Source of the DNA: Bigelowiella natans CCMP2755
Lineage: Eukaryota; Cercozoa; Chlorarachniophyceae
Assembly: GCA_000320545.1 (NCBI GenBank)
Contig: ADNK01000497.1
Span: forward strand, 1 to 32,500
Length of the DNA stretch: 32,500 nucleotides
Reading direction: 5' to 3'
Shown here piece after piece: positions 1 to 12,317 of the stretch; within the stretch, counting starts at the first letter, position 1, and every line of letters starts with the position of its first letter. A model generated the notes under the pieces. That model did no database searches, was not told where the DNA came from, and saw only the letters and a program-made list of their open reading frames with translations. Both the position numbers and the translations under genes were made by a program.

Positions 1-61
1 CTCTCTCCCTCCCCCCCCCCCCCTCTCTCTCTCCCCCCCCCCTCCCCCGCCTGATATCCCC

Positions 62-63
<2 letters not shown>

Positions 64-124
<61 letters not shown>

Positions 125-146
125 TATATATATATATATATATATA
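64..146. repeat. (TA)n microsatellite
   Basis: About 83 bp of TA repeat with one interruption near 120-124, following a CT/C-rich run at 1-50. It lies in the intron after the last URB2-like exon visible here. Confidence 0.95.
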
Positions 147-169
147 GAAGAACAAATAATACTAAATAC

Positions 170-1032
170 CTGGAGAGCATTTCGGCCACAAGACAGGCGG
201 AAAGGAGTCGAAAGAGTGATGACATAGACGACGACGACGATGATGATAATGATGTTGATGATGATGAAGAAGAAGGCGCTGCTGCTGCCTGGAGAAAGCC
301 AATAGGAGCCTCATGCAGCATTCTGATTGCCCCCCTTAGCATCTTTATATTCAATCTCGCCAAGCCGCTAGAAGCGAGCCCTGCGGCTGCAACGCTTACA
401 ACAAAAGGAGAATGGTCAAATGATGATGATGATGATGATGTTGTTGTAGGAGAGGACTGTTGGGAGTCTTTCTTTAGGGAGGAGAGATCCTGAAGTGCTG
501 CGAGAAATCCTGGAAGGTCGCCGTCATCGGTTTGACCATCCCCATCATCACTTTCGTCTTCTTCTTCGACTTCCATGCTCCTTTTCCTTTTGATGCTCTT
601 TTTGTCCTTCTTTTTCTTCTTCTTCTTCTTCTTCTTCTTCCCATGCTTCTCCTTCTTCTTCGTTGTGAGGAAATTGAGAAGGAAACCCGCCGAAGGAAGG
701 CTTGGGCTGCAATACAAGAGATATCATTATGATAAATCAGAGGGCGAGTGAAGAAAAGACAGCAGCCAACGACGAATAACTACGGTGCTAAACCACTTAC
801 TCAACCTTAGGCCTTCTAAACACGGTTTCAGAGCGTTCGTGATGGCTTCGACAACCTATGACGTAGTAGTAGTAGCAGCAGCATTAGGGACGGATAAACG
901 GGACAGAAGAAGAAGAAGAAGAAGAAGAAGAAGAAGAAGAAGAGAGCATCATCGTCGTATAGGATTCAGATGATGTTTTCGAACAAATTAAAGTGAATAG
1001 TAGCAAATGTGGGTGTATATATGAGAGAAGTT

Positions 1033-1071
<39 letters not shown>

Positions 1072-2695
1072 GGAAATTTGCTAGCATTGATGCAAGGAAT
1101 GTCGGCGGGTGCGAGTGATTTCTCACAGCAGTAGAAAAGGTTTGCAGGTTTCATGGTATCTTTTCTCTCCTCACCTCGCTCTGCTCCCCTCTCTCCCTCG
1201 CGCGTTCCCCCCCCCCTCTTTCTTCGATTTGGTTTCTAGCCTACTACTACAATTAGTATTTCTTTTTTCTCTTCTTCTTCTTCTGCTGCTGCTGCTGCTA
1301 CTACTACTACTACTACTACCGCTGACGGGAAAGCCGCGCGCACTCCTCGAATTTCGTAAAACCAGCTCTGCCCAACCAGTTTCATGACGCCCTTTCGCAC
1401 AAGATCATCACCATCTCCTACTCCTCCTCCTCCTTCTGGTTGATTTCGTCTTCTTTTTTTCCCTCCATGATTCTTGTTTTGGTTGTGTTGTTCTTCTTCC
1501 TCTTCTCCCTTGATGACACTTGCCACCTGCACAGCCTGAGCGACTACCGAATGAACACACGCTTGCGATGTGAAGTCGACTAACAATGGGAACCCAGATG
1601 CTACGGCTCTCCATCTCTCACCTGGGAGGAAGAGGAGGGGGGGGGTGGGGGATATTGGGTCAGAATAAAGAAATGGTAGTAACAGTGGTGTCCCTTCTAA
1701 GATCACGTCGGTCAGTACATGGGGCACATTGTTTCAGATTATGGCAATATGGCGACGTTAAGTATGAGCGGTGGTGGTGGTGGTGGTGGCTGCTGCTAGT
1801 AGGTACAGTGCAGCTACATCTACACAACAGCTAAATACACATCGACGGTGACAACGACGATTACAATCAAGACAACGAACGAACTGACCATTTATCATCC
1901 TCCGCTGCTGCTGCTGCTGCTGGCACATCAGGTCGTCAGTCTGGAGTGTCACTTGCTCTCTTCTTCTTCCTCCTCCTTCTTTCGAATCCTCCTCCTCCTC
2001 CTCCTCTCCCTGTTCTCTGGGGAGAATAATACCCATCAGCGCAACGACTTCCAGCGATTGTCTAAGATCCAAACCGTCCTCCTTCATCTTCCGAGCCATC
2101 TTTATCTCCGTACTACCATTCTCGGGTGCTGCTACTGCTGCTGCTGTTGTCCCTGTCCCAGACACCATCGTCGTGGCGTGATGGTGATGATGATGATGAT
2201 GGGCGATGCGGCGCATGTGAGCGGCGGCCTGCTGCACGCGCATGGCTGCCAATCTAATGAGAAGTTGTCGCAACTCCGTTGACCTCGATCTTGCCTCGAT
2301 CTTCGCGAAGAGCGAGGAGATAGATGGAACGGTAGTAGGTAGTGACGATGATGATGATGATGATGATGGCGTTATTGCTGGGAGAGAAGAGAAAGATGAA
2401 GAGTCGGGTGTGGAAGCAACGATATCATCGTGGTCGCCGAGAATCGTGACTAGTTTCGGGATTTGTGCACGATATAACGGCGATTTTGGCCATGCCAGCA
2501 CTCGTGCATATCTCGACACCGCCTGAACATAGCGTATTATCACTTCACAAGGAAAACAGTGTAGCAGCATGGAAATTCGTAACGTGTACTCATCATTAGC
2601 AAGGCAGAACGATGAAGATGATAGATATGAAACTACGATCTCCGACTCTCCTTGAAGTTTCGCACACACCACAACCATCAAAATGATTGACTTAT

Positions 2696-2771
<76 letters not shown>

Positions 2772-3100
2772 ATCCCCACTACCACCGTACTCAACAATGG
2801 CAATAGTGATCAGAATTGCTAAATGCCGTAGTACACTACTACCTCAGAGAACGCGGTGGCGGAGATGACAGCTCTCAGCACCCCAGATAAGCATGTATTC
2901 ACTCCCGGCGACATCATGATGGCTCCATTCCTACTTTCTTTCTTCTTCCTCGTCTTTTTCTTTTTCTTCTTCTTGTCCATATCATCCTCCTCCCTAGCCT
3001 CCTCCTCACCCCCCTTTCCCTCCTGGTCCAAAGCACCGAGGGCGTAACGCAGACTCGGGGACAACACCACCCTGTACAACGAGCTAATCCCCTGAGAGAT

Positions 3101-3134
<34 letters not shown>

Positions 3135-3421
3135 TGAAAAGAGGAAGGAGAAGGGAGAGAAAAAGAACGGGGGGACAACAGGAGAGGAGAGGTGGAGAGA
3201 AAGGCGTTGAGCTGAATGCATTTCGCGGCAAAGGAATTAAGGGAGAGATCATAGTGAAGAGGAAGAAAGCTGGGGGGGAAAGGGAGGAGGAGGAGGAGGA
3301 GAAGAAGAAGAGAGGAATCAAGTGAATCACTACAGCAACTTATTTCAAATCCTATTTCCTCCTTTTCCCCTCCCTCCCTCCCTTCCTTCCTTCTCCCTCG
3401 ATGAGAAACAAGCCCACTACG

Positions 3422-3456
<35 letters not shown>

Positions 3457-4474
3457 AACTACTACTACTGGTGGTGCTGCTACCACCTTTGTGAGTGCGA
3501 ATGCGTTTTGCTGATTCAGGATGGTGTTGTCAACCACAAGTGCTGTAATCTCACAGCACACAGCAACATGTGCCAACTCCCACTGAGAACGCTCATGGTC
3601 GCCTTCCTTCTCTTGAGGGCTATTCGCGCCTCCTCCTCCTCCTCCTCCTCCTCCTCCTCCTCCTCCTCCTAGGGAGACGCCGCTCTTTGTGAGGACCTGC
3701 CAAACGCTCGCGGCCTACGGGTGCATACATTTATTGATTCATTCGTTCGTTCGTAACCGCATGGAATGATTCAGTGCGCGCAGTTGTGCACATCTTCTCC
3801 GACCACCCCCCCCTCTGCCCCATATTCCCAACCCTCATATAGCTAACAAAACAATCACCACGTGACGACAACACCCAACCTGCATTGGTGGAAGGGCCTG
3901 CAGCTTGGCAGCCATAGCATCTCTGAAAGGACGGTTGAGCACCGCCGCAACTAGTGCTGCTTCCCCTTCTTCTTCCCCCTCCCCCCCTCCTCCTCCTAGA
4001 TCGTCGCCGTCGTCGTCCTTGTGTCTGGCCTTGAACTCGTAGGCGGCTTTGAGGACGGAAGAGAGCAGGTGTGGGAGCTGACGCAACCGCCCTGAAACAC
4101 CCACAAGGACACGAACCATTTCCCCTACCGCATCACTACCAACACAGCCAACGCCACCACTACTCACTACAGTATTATCCTCCTCCTCATCGCCTCTGTT
4201 CGAAGTTCCTTCATCTGCAGTAGTTGTAGCAGCAGCAGAGAGGAATGAATTCCACGTGAGAGGCCATATTTTGGGCAGAAGTGGGTCGATTATTTCCCAG
4301 TTCATCTCGGCGAATCGCGCTATGATACGGCATATGGCTGGAAGTTGCAGCTCAGGGTAGCAAGATGATAGGGAAGAGATGGAGGAAGAGGAGGAAGAAG
4401 AAGAGAGGAGGCTGTCCGCGTGTGACTGGAACGACGAATACATCTAATCGTAGGCAAAGAAGGTTTGATATTCG

Positions 4475-4513
<39 letters not shown>

Positions 4514-5314
4514 TTATTGAAGCGCACAACTATGACACATCTACGTTCAGATGTATGTTTTACTGCATATGATCTCACTTTGAAAAGTAGGAAGAAATCA
4601 TGCAGAAAGTGGCGAGAAATGAGAAGGACAGAGAGAATCATTTGCTGTTGTTGCAGAGGAAAAACGTATCGATTTTATTTTTCTGTGCCTATTACGATTT
4701 TGCCATTGCGATTGTCTTTAGCCGGATGATACACAGCATAACGATCCGCCACATCGTAACTACCAACCAACAAAGAAGATACATTGACATCATAACCATG
4801 ATTCGGGTGGACGTCTTGCAAGCAAAGTTGGTCACTAGTTCCCAAAAATCTCTACCCTCACTGATATTTCTCAAAGACGAAAAAATCGGAAGCATAGAAG
4901 TAATATTTTCGACATGGTCATTTTACGATGTAGATTCATTTTTAGTTGTGAAATCGCTGTGGTACACACAGGTCAGCCAAGGCATTCATCGCCACTGCAG
5001 CTTTCCTCCCCTTCTCCTCTCCATCATTAGTCCCTGCTTCCTCTTTATCAAAGCTATTGCCCTGATTACACATGCCTCAGGGTTAATGATAGGATGAGGG
5101 AGGACAACTAACAATATACTATAAATGGAGCGTCTTACCCCCCCCCCTCTCCCTATACCTCTTTCTCTCTCTTCTTCTTCTTTTTTTTGTTTTGACGAGG
5201 AAACCGTTTCAATGATGATGTCCTTAAGTCGGGTGAACATAGCAAACTCCACCGCTGTCTCGTATCTGGAAGATAGGGAGGGAGGAAGCAGGATATGTGG
5301 AGCGTCGTCATAAA

Positions 5315-5355
<41 letters not shown>

Positions 5356-7330
5356 AGTTCTCGCACCTTTCTCGTCGTTCCTTCTTCTTCATCTCCTGTA
5401 TGGTCGTCACTCGCTTGCTGTCGCTACCCCTTCCCTTTGAAGCTGCATGCTCGCCTGAGCGGCCCGCTCTACTCACCCCCCCGAATTCATTCTCTTCGTT
5501 GAAAGCTACGACGTCTTTGTCCACGTCGAGAGCTGCGTATCTCTCCTCGGATTTCAACCCGATGGTCTCTTGCCCAACCCCCAACAATTGTTCGAATCCC
5601 TCATCTCCAAATCCAATGTCAACTGAGTTGTTGTTGTTGTTGTTGTTGTAGTCGCTTCTACTACCACCGCTCGAGGACGAGGCAAGACTCTTCATCATCA
5701 CTTCCCAAGCCTTTCGGATAAGTGAAATAGTATTTATTATTATATTTATTCTATATGTTAATATAAACACGTGCGTTCTCTAATGAAGCGCTATCCAAAA
5801 CTTTTCTAAAAATCAGCACACATATGTAGTGGCAGCTGCTATATTCTAAGATCTACTACCATCATACTACTACTACATTATCATCACTATGTATCGACGG
5901 CAGCAGAAGAAGAGTAAAACACATGATTAACCTGCTTCGTATCTTTCCAGGAGCGCTGTTGTCGGCGGCATGCCCTTAAATACCCTTCAAGAATCATGGG
6001 AACTCCCGCTATCATCGCCGCTACAGAGGAGGATGAGGAGTAGGAGGGAGAAGAGGAGGGGCTGCCAAGCCTAGAATTCTTCTTTCCCAACGCTTCGAAT
6101 AAAATCCTGCAGTAACTTACCAAGCTCCGAACCTTCCTGGATGGAGAAGTAGTTGAAGAAGAAGAGGGCTTTGCTGCTGTAGTAGCTACTGACGATGCTG
6201 ATGGTTCTCCAGAATTTCGCTTTCGACGCTTGGAGGTGTCTGGATGCTTACTGCCGCCACGTCGCTTGTTCCTGGGTCCTGTAATTGCTTGAAGAGCGTC
6301 GTGCAGCGCGGGCGGGATGAGGTGCTCCACAGCAGACGCGATAGGATTCAGGTGCGAGGGGTGGAATAAAGCATTGCAGATCACACTTTTCGATGAATGC
6401 AGCATCGATTAGAGTGTACACACACGCCCAGATACAGACACACAGCACAACAGACAGACAAACATAAGTGTGTTGATGATGACACAGTAAGATGAAAGAA
6501 TAAGTTTATAGCTCAAAGTAAGATTAATTGCAAATTTTCCACCATGTAATATAGTTGTAGGAAAGCTCAGACCTGCTTATGATCCCAGAAATTGCCCGGC
6601 GTTCGTCAGATTCGCCTTGATCAGCAACCTGCAGTTTATTTGCAAGGAGATTCGAATATTAACAGTGAAATGCGGGATGAACAAAAACAGTAACATCTGT
6701 AAGATTCTCATTATTTAGATTCCCTTGCTAGATCTTACTACCATTTTGGCCTCAAGCAGTGGGCCAAGAAGCTTCTTACACATCAATTCGAACGCTTTCC
6801 TAGAAAAGTATTGTACAAGAATAAAAAAGCATCTCAATGAATTCTCTCATCTACTCCTCTATTATCGCTTCTACCTTGGCTTTGGTGATGATCGTTGAGT
6901 CCAATAATAGTGACGCATAACTTCTCGCATCATTGGTGCTAGGGCTTCTCGAACAGTCGCCTTTTGACCACTGAATAACTGAGCAACGTGGAGGGCGAAA
7001 CCAGCCATTACATCGAGGGGTGGCTTGAAATTTTCTCCAAATAGTTTTAAGAGTAGCAGGTATACGTCGGAGAGTATAAGGAGAGGTGAAGATGGCCGGG
7101 GAAGGGACTCTGGGAGGTCAGCGAGACTGTCGTAGAAAATGGTAGATTCCTCCTTAGCTTCCTGCCCCCCCTGTATCCCCCCTGAGGTGAAGGCCTTGAG
7201 AGCATCAATAAATGCATTGAGAAACGCCGGCTTGATACTCACTATACCCACTGTAGAGTGACCGCCTGAAAGGATCCCGTGATAAAGCAGAGGAGTGAGA
7301 AATCACAAAATATGTTTAAAAATCGGAAAG

Positions 7331-7379
<49 letters not shown>

Positions 7380-7682
7380 AGGGGGGAGGGTGGGGGAGGG
7401 AGCACCCCGCACAATTTAGTACATAACACCATTATGTTCTTCCTCCCCGGCTATCTGGTCAAGAAGTGCCCTGAGAAGTGCCCAATGGGCTGGACATGTC
7501 CGTGGCGGTGTTCGCTTGGAGGAGCCCTTCTTTTTCTTCGCTAAAATACTCTCGAGGACCCAGTTCAACGAGAATGCGAGAGCGTTAGGGTTGGATTGGT
7601 AGAGTTTCCAGGCGGAAGCGACAGTAAGGTGGGAAGGGCCTGAGGAGCCCGACCGGCTTCGCTGGCCATTGTGGTCCCCCAT
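170..7682 (-). CDS. URB2: URB2/Npa2-like ribosome biogenesis protein, 5' part (17 exons, runs off left end)
   Basis: Urb2/Npa2 proteins act in the nucleolus in early 60S subunit assembly. Exons in transcript order are 7682-7430, 7250-6875, 6799-6742, 6628-6573, 6385-5932, 5710-5367, 5265-5139, 5061-4970, 4860-4797, 4644-4579, 4425-3880, 3696-3487, 3091-2843, 2522-2033, 1621-1377, 855-806 and 706-170. The donor at 169 leads out of the window. All 16 junctions are phase-compatible, giving about 1,405 codons; known family members are about 1,200-1,500 aa. Family-like signals are an N-terminal ASAWKLYQS...FSLNWVLESIL segment, the helix KAFELMCKKLLGPLLEAK, and LPHLLSSVLKAAYEFKAR ending in ALPPMQ. 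A basic NLS-like run (SKRRKRN) lies in the 6385-5932 exon, and poly-Lys, poly-Gly, poly-Ser and poly-His tracts interrupt the fold. The start ATG at 7682 precedes the conserved N-terminal segment. Exon structure is well supported; the family name is inferred from memory of the family pattern. Confidence 0.6.
905..1070. repeat. (GAA)n and (GA)n microsatellites
   Basis: GAA repeats at about 905-943 and GA repeats at about 1039-1070, both in the URB2-like intron between 856 and 1376. Confidence 0.9.
2698..2769. repeat. Compound (CA)n(TA)n microsatellite
   Basis: CA units to 2730 pass directly into TA units to 2769. It is located in the URB2-like intron 2523-2842. Confidence 0.95.
3421..3470. 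repeat. (ACT)n microsatellite
   Basis: ACT/CTA repeat just downstream (in transcript sense) of the donor at 3486 of the URB2-like gene. Confidence 0.9.
3629..3670. repeat. (TCC)n microsatellite in a coding exon
   Basis: On the minus strand this reads GGA in frame and gives a poly-Gly tract in the URB2-like exon 3696-3487. The frame is fixed by the flanking VLTKSGVSL and ANSPQEKEG coding stretches. Confidence 0.8.
4479..4510. repeat. (CA)n microsatellite
   Basis: Pure CA repeat in the URB2-like intron 4426-4578. Confidence 0.95.
5319..5354. repeat. (CT)n microsatellite
   Basis: Pure CT repeat in the URB2-like intron 5266-5366. Confidence 0.95.
7333..7379. repeat. (GA)n plus G run
   Basis: GA repeat followed by an 11-base G run, in the first intron of the URB2-like gene (7251-7429). 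Confidence 0.95.
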
Positions 7683-8775
7683 CGATCACGTCCCGTCGCT
7701 TGCAAGGGCCTGCAAGGATAGTGCACTTATCTACTCCGTAGCGGGACAGAATATATAGGATGTTATATCGATACCAGATCACACAAAATATAGCTAAAAC
7801 GAGAAGAATCTGCAGCGTCGAGAGTTTAGGGTTGCTATTCTATGGGTATCTAATAAGGGAGAAATATCGTAACAATTCTTGCGAGCACGATGGCAGAGGT
7901 AAACCATGCCGAATTGTTCCTTTGCGCGAGAATACGGCATCGTTCCAACCCTGTCGGCTAGAGAAAATCGGCTTGATTTGGCATTAAAAAAAAGTCACAA
8001 CAGGAAGATGTGCACGTTGGTCTGGAATTCATCAGGAAGATGAACACGCACATCAGAATCTCGCACGTGTGTGTGTGCACGTGCTTGCACGGTGTCATCT
8101 TGCATCGATCATCTAGTCATCATTGCGAATGGACGGGCCGGCGGGCGGCGACAACTAGTTGTGCTAATGTGGCATCGTGCTCATCTGGTCATGCTGACAC
8201 ACTGCTAGCTAGCAAGCTAGCTGTTCACACAGCTAGCTAGCTAGCCAGATGCACAGCTAGACAGACTGGTCTAGCAGTGCACCACGTGCTGCTCCTGTTG
8301 TTGTGCACCGTGTGCCGTGTCTGTGATGGACACAGCGATGATGTGTTGTGCACGGCGCGATGTGTGCAGCTCTTCTCTGACTGTGCACATTTGTGAGATC
8401 ATGCGTGTGCACGGCACTGTGAGCACACGCTAGACACGGTGCACGGTGCACGCTAGACATGACAGACATGCAACATGTTGTGCACATAATGTATGCATCA
8501 CATTGCTGTGTCTATTATCTGCCATGCATCTTGTGACATCTAGCTAGCTAGCGTCGTCTTGCTTGCTGCCTGTTGCCTAGCAGATGTTGCTGCTGTGGAA
8601 ATGCATCGATAGCTCGCATGGACAGCATGCGCACGTACTTAATGTGATGGAGATCAATTAATTAGGTACTTAATCGTGTACAACACCTCTCACATGCAAA
8701 GCACAGTTGGTAGATTTTCTTCAGTTTCGGTCGTACGGTCGATAGCCATCGCGATTATCTGAATGAAAGTAAAGA
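7683..8775. other. Spacer between URB2-like and two-RRM genes, rich in palindromic words
   Basis: I see no convincing gene in this stretch. It must hold the promoter of the URB2-like gene (start 7682, minus) and, towards 8700, the 3' untranslated region of the two-RRM gene. The part from about 8010 to 8640 is unlike the rest of the window: GTGCAC occurs many times and CTAGCTAG runs occur at about 8209-8245 and 8540-8552, with little microsatellite sequence. Confidence 0.6.
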
Positions 8776-8853
8776 TCAGATTCGTTCAAAAGTGGATAGA
8801 ATAATATCCTTTTTACCCCTGGCTCTATTGACTCGGACAGGTCCATAGCCGCC

Positions 8854-8885
<32 letters not shown>

Positions 8886-11822
8886 CTCCTCTAGTGTCTT
8901 GTGAACGGTAGCGGGACGAGCTTTGCTCTGCACCCTTTTCACTGTCCCTGTAATCTTTTCCTCCGCCGCCGCGATCACCTCCCCGACTACGGTAGGAATC
9001 GCTACGGCCCTTCTTGTACTCTTGTTCATAGGTGTCCCCTCCTCCTCCAGCATTTCCGTATCCGTTCCCTCCTCTCTTATCATAACTTCTGTCGCCACCA
9101 TAGTCACCTGAAACGAACGTTAGCAATCATTTTTAGTTTCATGCATCGAATAGTTGATACACATGCCGCTTCAGTGATGCATAAATGAGCTCATCACACC
9201 GTATCGGCTGTCTCCGTAGTCGTCTCTTCCATAGCTACTATAGCCATAGTCGTCTCTCGCACCGCCACCGTATTCTCCTCTGCTGGACGATCGGTAGCCA
9301 CCACCGCCACCACCATAGCTGTCGCCACGATCTCCTCCTCTTCCTCCCCCTCCTTCATAATAGCCATCGTCGTAGCCACCACCATCTCTACCTCCTCCTC
9401 CTCCTCCTCCTCCTCCCCTATAGCCACCGCCACCGTAGGTACCCGAAGAGTATCCGTAACCACCACCACCACCACCACGGTCATACCCTCCTCCTCCTCC
9501 TCCTCCTCCGCGGCTATATCCCCCTCCTCCTCCACGGTCATATCCCCTCCCACCGCCTCCTCTGCTTCCGTACCCACCACGGTCGTAGCCACCGCCGCCA
9601 CGGTCGCCATAATAATCTCCTCCTCCCCCACTGCCATAGCCTCCCCCCCCTCTGCGATCGTCGTAGCCGCCTCGATCATAGTAGCCACCACCTCCACCCC
9701 CACCTCGGTCACCATAATATCCACCACCGTAGCGATCCCCGCCTCCCCCGTAGTAGCCGTCTCCACCACCACCACGATAATATCCTCCTCCATCTCCTCC
9801 ATACCTACTGCTGCCCCTATCATCCCCTCTTCTAAAAGAAGGGCGATTACCACCTACACCAACGCAATAATAGTAGAAGCCACGCATAATGGGCGTGAAA
9901 ATGGTCTTTTTTAGTAGAGTTTTTTAGTCTTAGCAAGTAGTGGTGACGACAATTTAGGGAAGGGACAGCGACAAGTGACTATTCTCACAGAGTGCATTTA
10001 TTTTTCAAATTAAGGGCTTGGTATATTCTAATAATACTTGTTTTAGTCGCTCATTATTCTGATCCATAGTGGAAATACTACTATTACTACTACTATGTGT
10101 TCTCTATTTCGATCTTCTATGTCTGCCACCATATGATGATGGGAAATTAACAATGTGCAGGGTAATACAGCTGTGGAATCTTAAATAACTCGGCGGTCCA
10201 ACAACAACCGATAGCTATTACATGCAACTGAGTCGACTGCGTGCACTACAAACTCTAGACTGAGGTGTGCTCAGAGCGTAGGTGACTATCAAGTTCGTTG
10301 CACATAATAACTAATCTCCAATTGGATTTCCGACTTATTATTATTATTATCATTATTATTCTCCTTGATAAGTTTATTTTTCTATCGTCTAGAACGCCTA
10401 GAATTAACTACCGTGACGTGGGTGTGATCCACGTGGCATGTTAGACTGCGCAATTGCGGGCTTGCATTCAATCTGGGGAGGGAAGGGAGGGAGACAGATA
10501 TCTACATTATGAGTATGGTCAATTGTAGATGAAATTTTTACTGTGGCTTCAGCAACGCATATAGCCAGTGTTTACGAAAGTATAATCATTGTGGAGACTT
10601 GCCTGCTTCCTATTGATGGAGTGATCATTTGCTCGCAAGGCACTCGAATATCCAGCTTCATCCTCTGCAAAACAATAATAGCTCAGGCTCTGTTGCATCG
10701 ATCACTTTTAGTTGTCATCGTCTTCTTACTGAATTTGACGAAGCCAAATTTCCGCGAACCTCCGTCAGAATATCTCATTATGTTCGCACTTTCGATATCG
10801 CCGTACTTCTTGAAGTGGCTGTGAACGGATGGTATCAATGTTATTACTTTGTAAGAAGTCGCAGGAAGAGATCATTTTTTCTTCGGATTACTCTGCAAAT
10901 TCCTCATCGGTTGTGTCCGGTGTGAGGCCTCCGACAAATATTTTGAACCCGTTATTCTGAATGATAGAGGGATCAGCTAGAGTATTGGATACAGGAGGAA
11001 TCTAATGTGTTGCTAACCTGAGTTTCTGCACCCCGTGAATAATTACCACGATTTCGGAATCCTTGCTTTTCAGCTTTTCTATTTTCCACCTTCCTACCGT
11101 CAATCTCGACCTAATAGAGTTGGGGTCAATGCTCGGGTGTTGGTCTCTATCTTCTAATTCTCACCTCAGACTTCAGTGCACTTTCCATAGCTGCAACATC
11201 TTTGAACGTGACGAATCCAAAGCCGCGTGATAATCCCGTTGACCTGTGTCTCAGGACAAAATAGTCTGTAATCTCCCCGAACTTGGAGTATGCCTCCAGA
11301 AGCTGTAGACAACAGAGAAAAGAAGAAGAAGAATAACAAGCTGTGATTACTTGAAGACAACATCAATCATTAGCTCGTCTAATGAGACCATCTCATTTGT
11401 CGTATCAGCGGTGAGTCCCCCAACAAATATCTTTGGAGCTTCGTCGTACGTTGTTCTGACTCCTTCCCCTACAGGAGGGTCTCTTTCCCGAGTATTCGAT
11501 TGTTGATCATCTGAATATTTCGTATTAATAAAGAGATGCATAAAATATTACGTGCGATTTGGTTTGAAAATTTGATGAGGCGACCTGGAGTGCCACGATG
11601 GTCACCCGTTCCTCGTTGGTTTCTATCATCTTCACGGTGTTCACCATCACGGGGTCCATTGCCCTCTCCTCTTTCTTCGCGTCCATTATGCTCGTCTCTA
11701 CCATCGCGTTCGTAATCATTGCCTCTACCCGCGTCTTCGTCGGGGTGCGAGAGAGCGCTCCCTTCCCTTCCGAACTTAGCATCATTATCCGCACTCCGCG
11801 GTGCCGGCTCTTGGTCCCCCAT
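8776..11822 (-). CDS. Two-RRM RNA-binding protein with glycine-rich tail (Musashi/hnRNP A-B/DAZAP1-like)
   Basis: Exons in order: 11822-11585, 11510-11389, 11302-11165, 11110-11018, 10956-10892, 10818-10730, 10664-10603, 10472-10412, 9853-9200 and 9107-8776. Phases close to give 617 aa. Residues 1-100 are polar and charged. RRM1 spans about 106-182, with RNP2 KIFVGGL at 106-112 and RNP1 RGFGFVTF at 146-153. RRM2 spans about 202-278, with KIFVGGL at 202-208 and RKFGFVKF at 241-248. From about 290 onward the chain is almost wholly Gly, Tyr, Arg, Asp and Ser, with many RGG, YGG and DRGG units. Such proteins bind mRNA in splicing, export or translation, and the tail suits condensation and arginine methylation. 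The donor at 10602 is GC (CAG|GCAAGT). The exon-1 donor is ambiguous: GTCGCC at 11584 gives a 74-bp intron and GTAATA at 11551 a 41-bp one, both phase 1. The last intron but one (9854-10411, 558 bp) is much longer than the others. Confidence 0.9.
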
Positions 11823-12317
11823 TTGCCACAAATTCAGATTTTACTACTGGGATCGAGTTAAAACAATATTGCCTTTTTTAGCGATAAAACATGCATCGAT
11901 GGTACCAAACATTAGAAATTTGACTGTGTTTTTGTTGCATCGCAGGCCAAGGTGTAAAAACCGATTGCGGAACTCGCGATTCAGATCATGACGCAAGAGG
12001 ATTTGTATTTTTTAATACATGCCAATACTATCCTTGTCGTATTTGTATAATACAGGTCATACTTACAACCTACGAATGTCATCGACCAACATGGAACCAA
12101 GATCGACCTTTCTTTGCTAATTCGCAATGAGTCGCGCAAGAAAGGAGAAATATCATGTGAGACATGATAATAGAATTGTCGTCATAAATAAATTGCCATA
12201 CTTCTTACACATTTCATAGTAGGATATCTCAATATTGCTGTTTGATCCACAAGGGAGGGTGTCTCCATCTTTATAACCCTACACTCTCAAACAAGCTGCG
12301 CAAAAAGTAGAAGTCTA
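11823..12317. promoter_or_regulatory. Divergent intergenic region (two-RRM gene and beta-helix gene)
   Basis: About 495 bp separate two start codons that point away from each other, so both promoters must lie here. A TTTATAA word at about 12270-12276, 42-48 bp before the beta-helix ATG, could be a TATA-like element for that gene. I see no comparable box on the other side. No other gene is visible. Confidence 0.45.

Noticed and set aside
532-732. Plus-strand Leu/Phe-rich ORF that looks like a membrane segment
   Set aside because: It is the antisense of the poly-Lys exon of the URB2-like gene; the hydrophobicity comes from a CTT repeat.
966-1154. Possible extra URB2-like exon (KPANLFYCCEKSLAPAD...)
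   Set aside because: No good acceptor/donor pair exists, and the exons on either side (1377-1621 and 806-855) already join in phase 0.
9185-9835. Long open frames (216-219 aa, His/Leu- or Val/Glu-rich) on both strands of the glycine-rich exon
   Set aside because: They are shadows of the RGG/YGG-coding exon; strong GGN periodicity keeps all frames open, and only the glycine frame joins the RRM exons in phase.
10134-10262. Possible C/D snoRNA (ATGATGA near 10134 and CTGA near 10259) in the long two-RRM intron
   Set aside because: It is on the strand opposite to the host gene, too long for the class, and lacks a terminal stem and internal C'/D' boxes.
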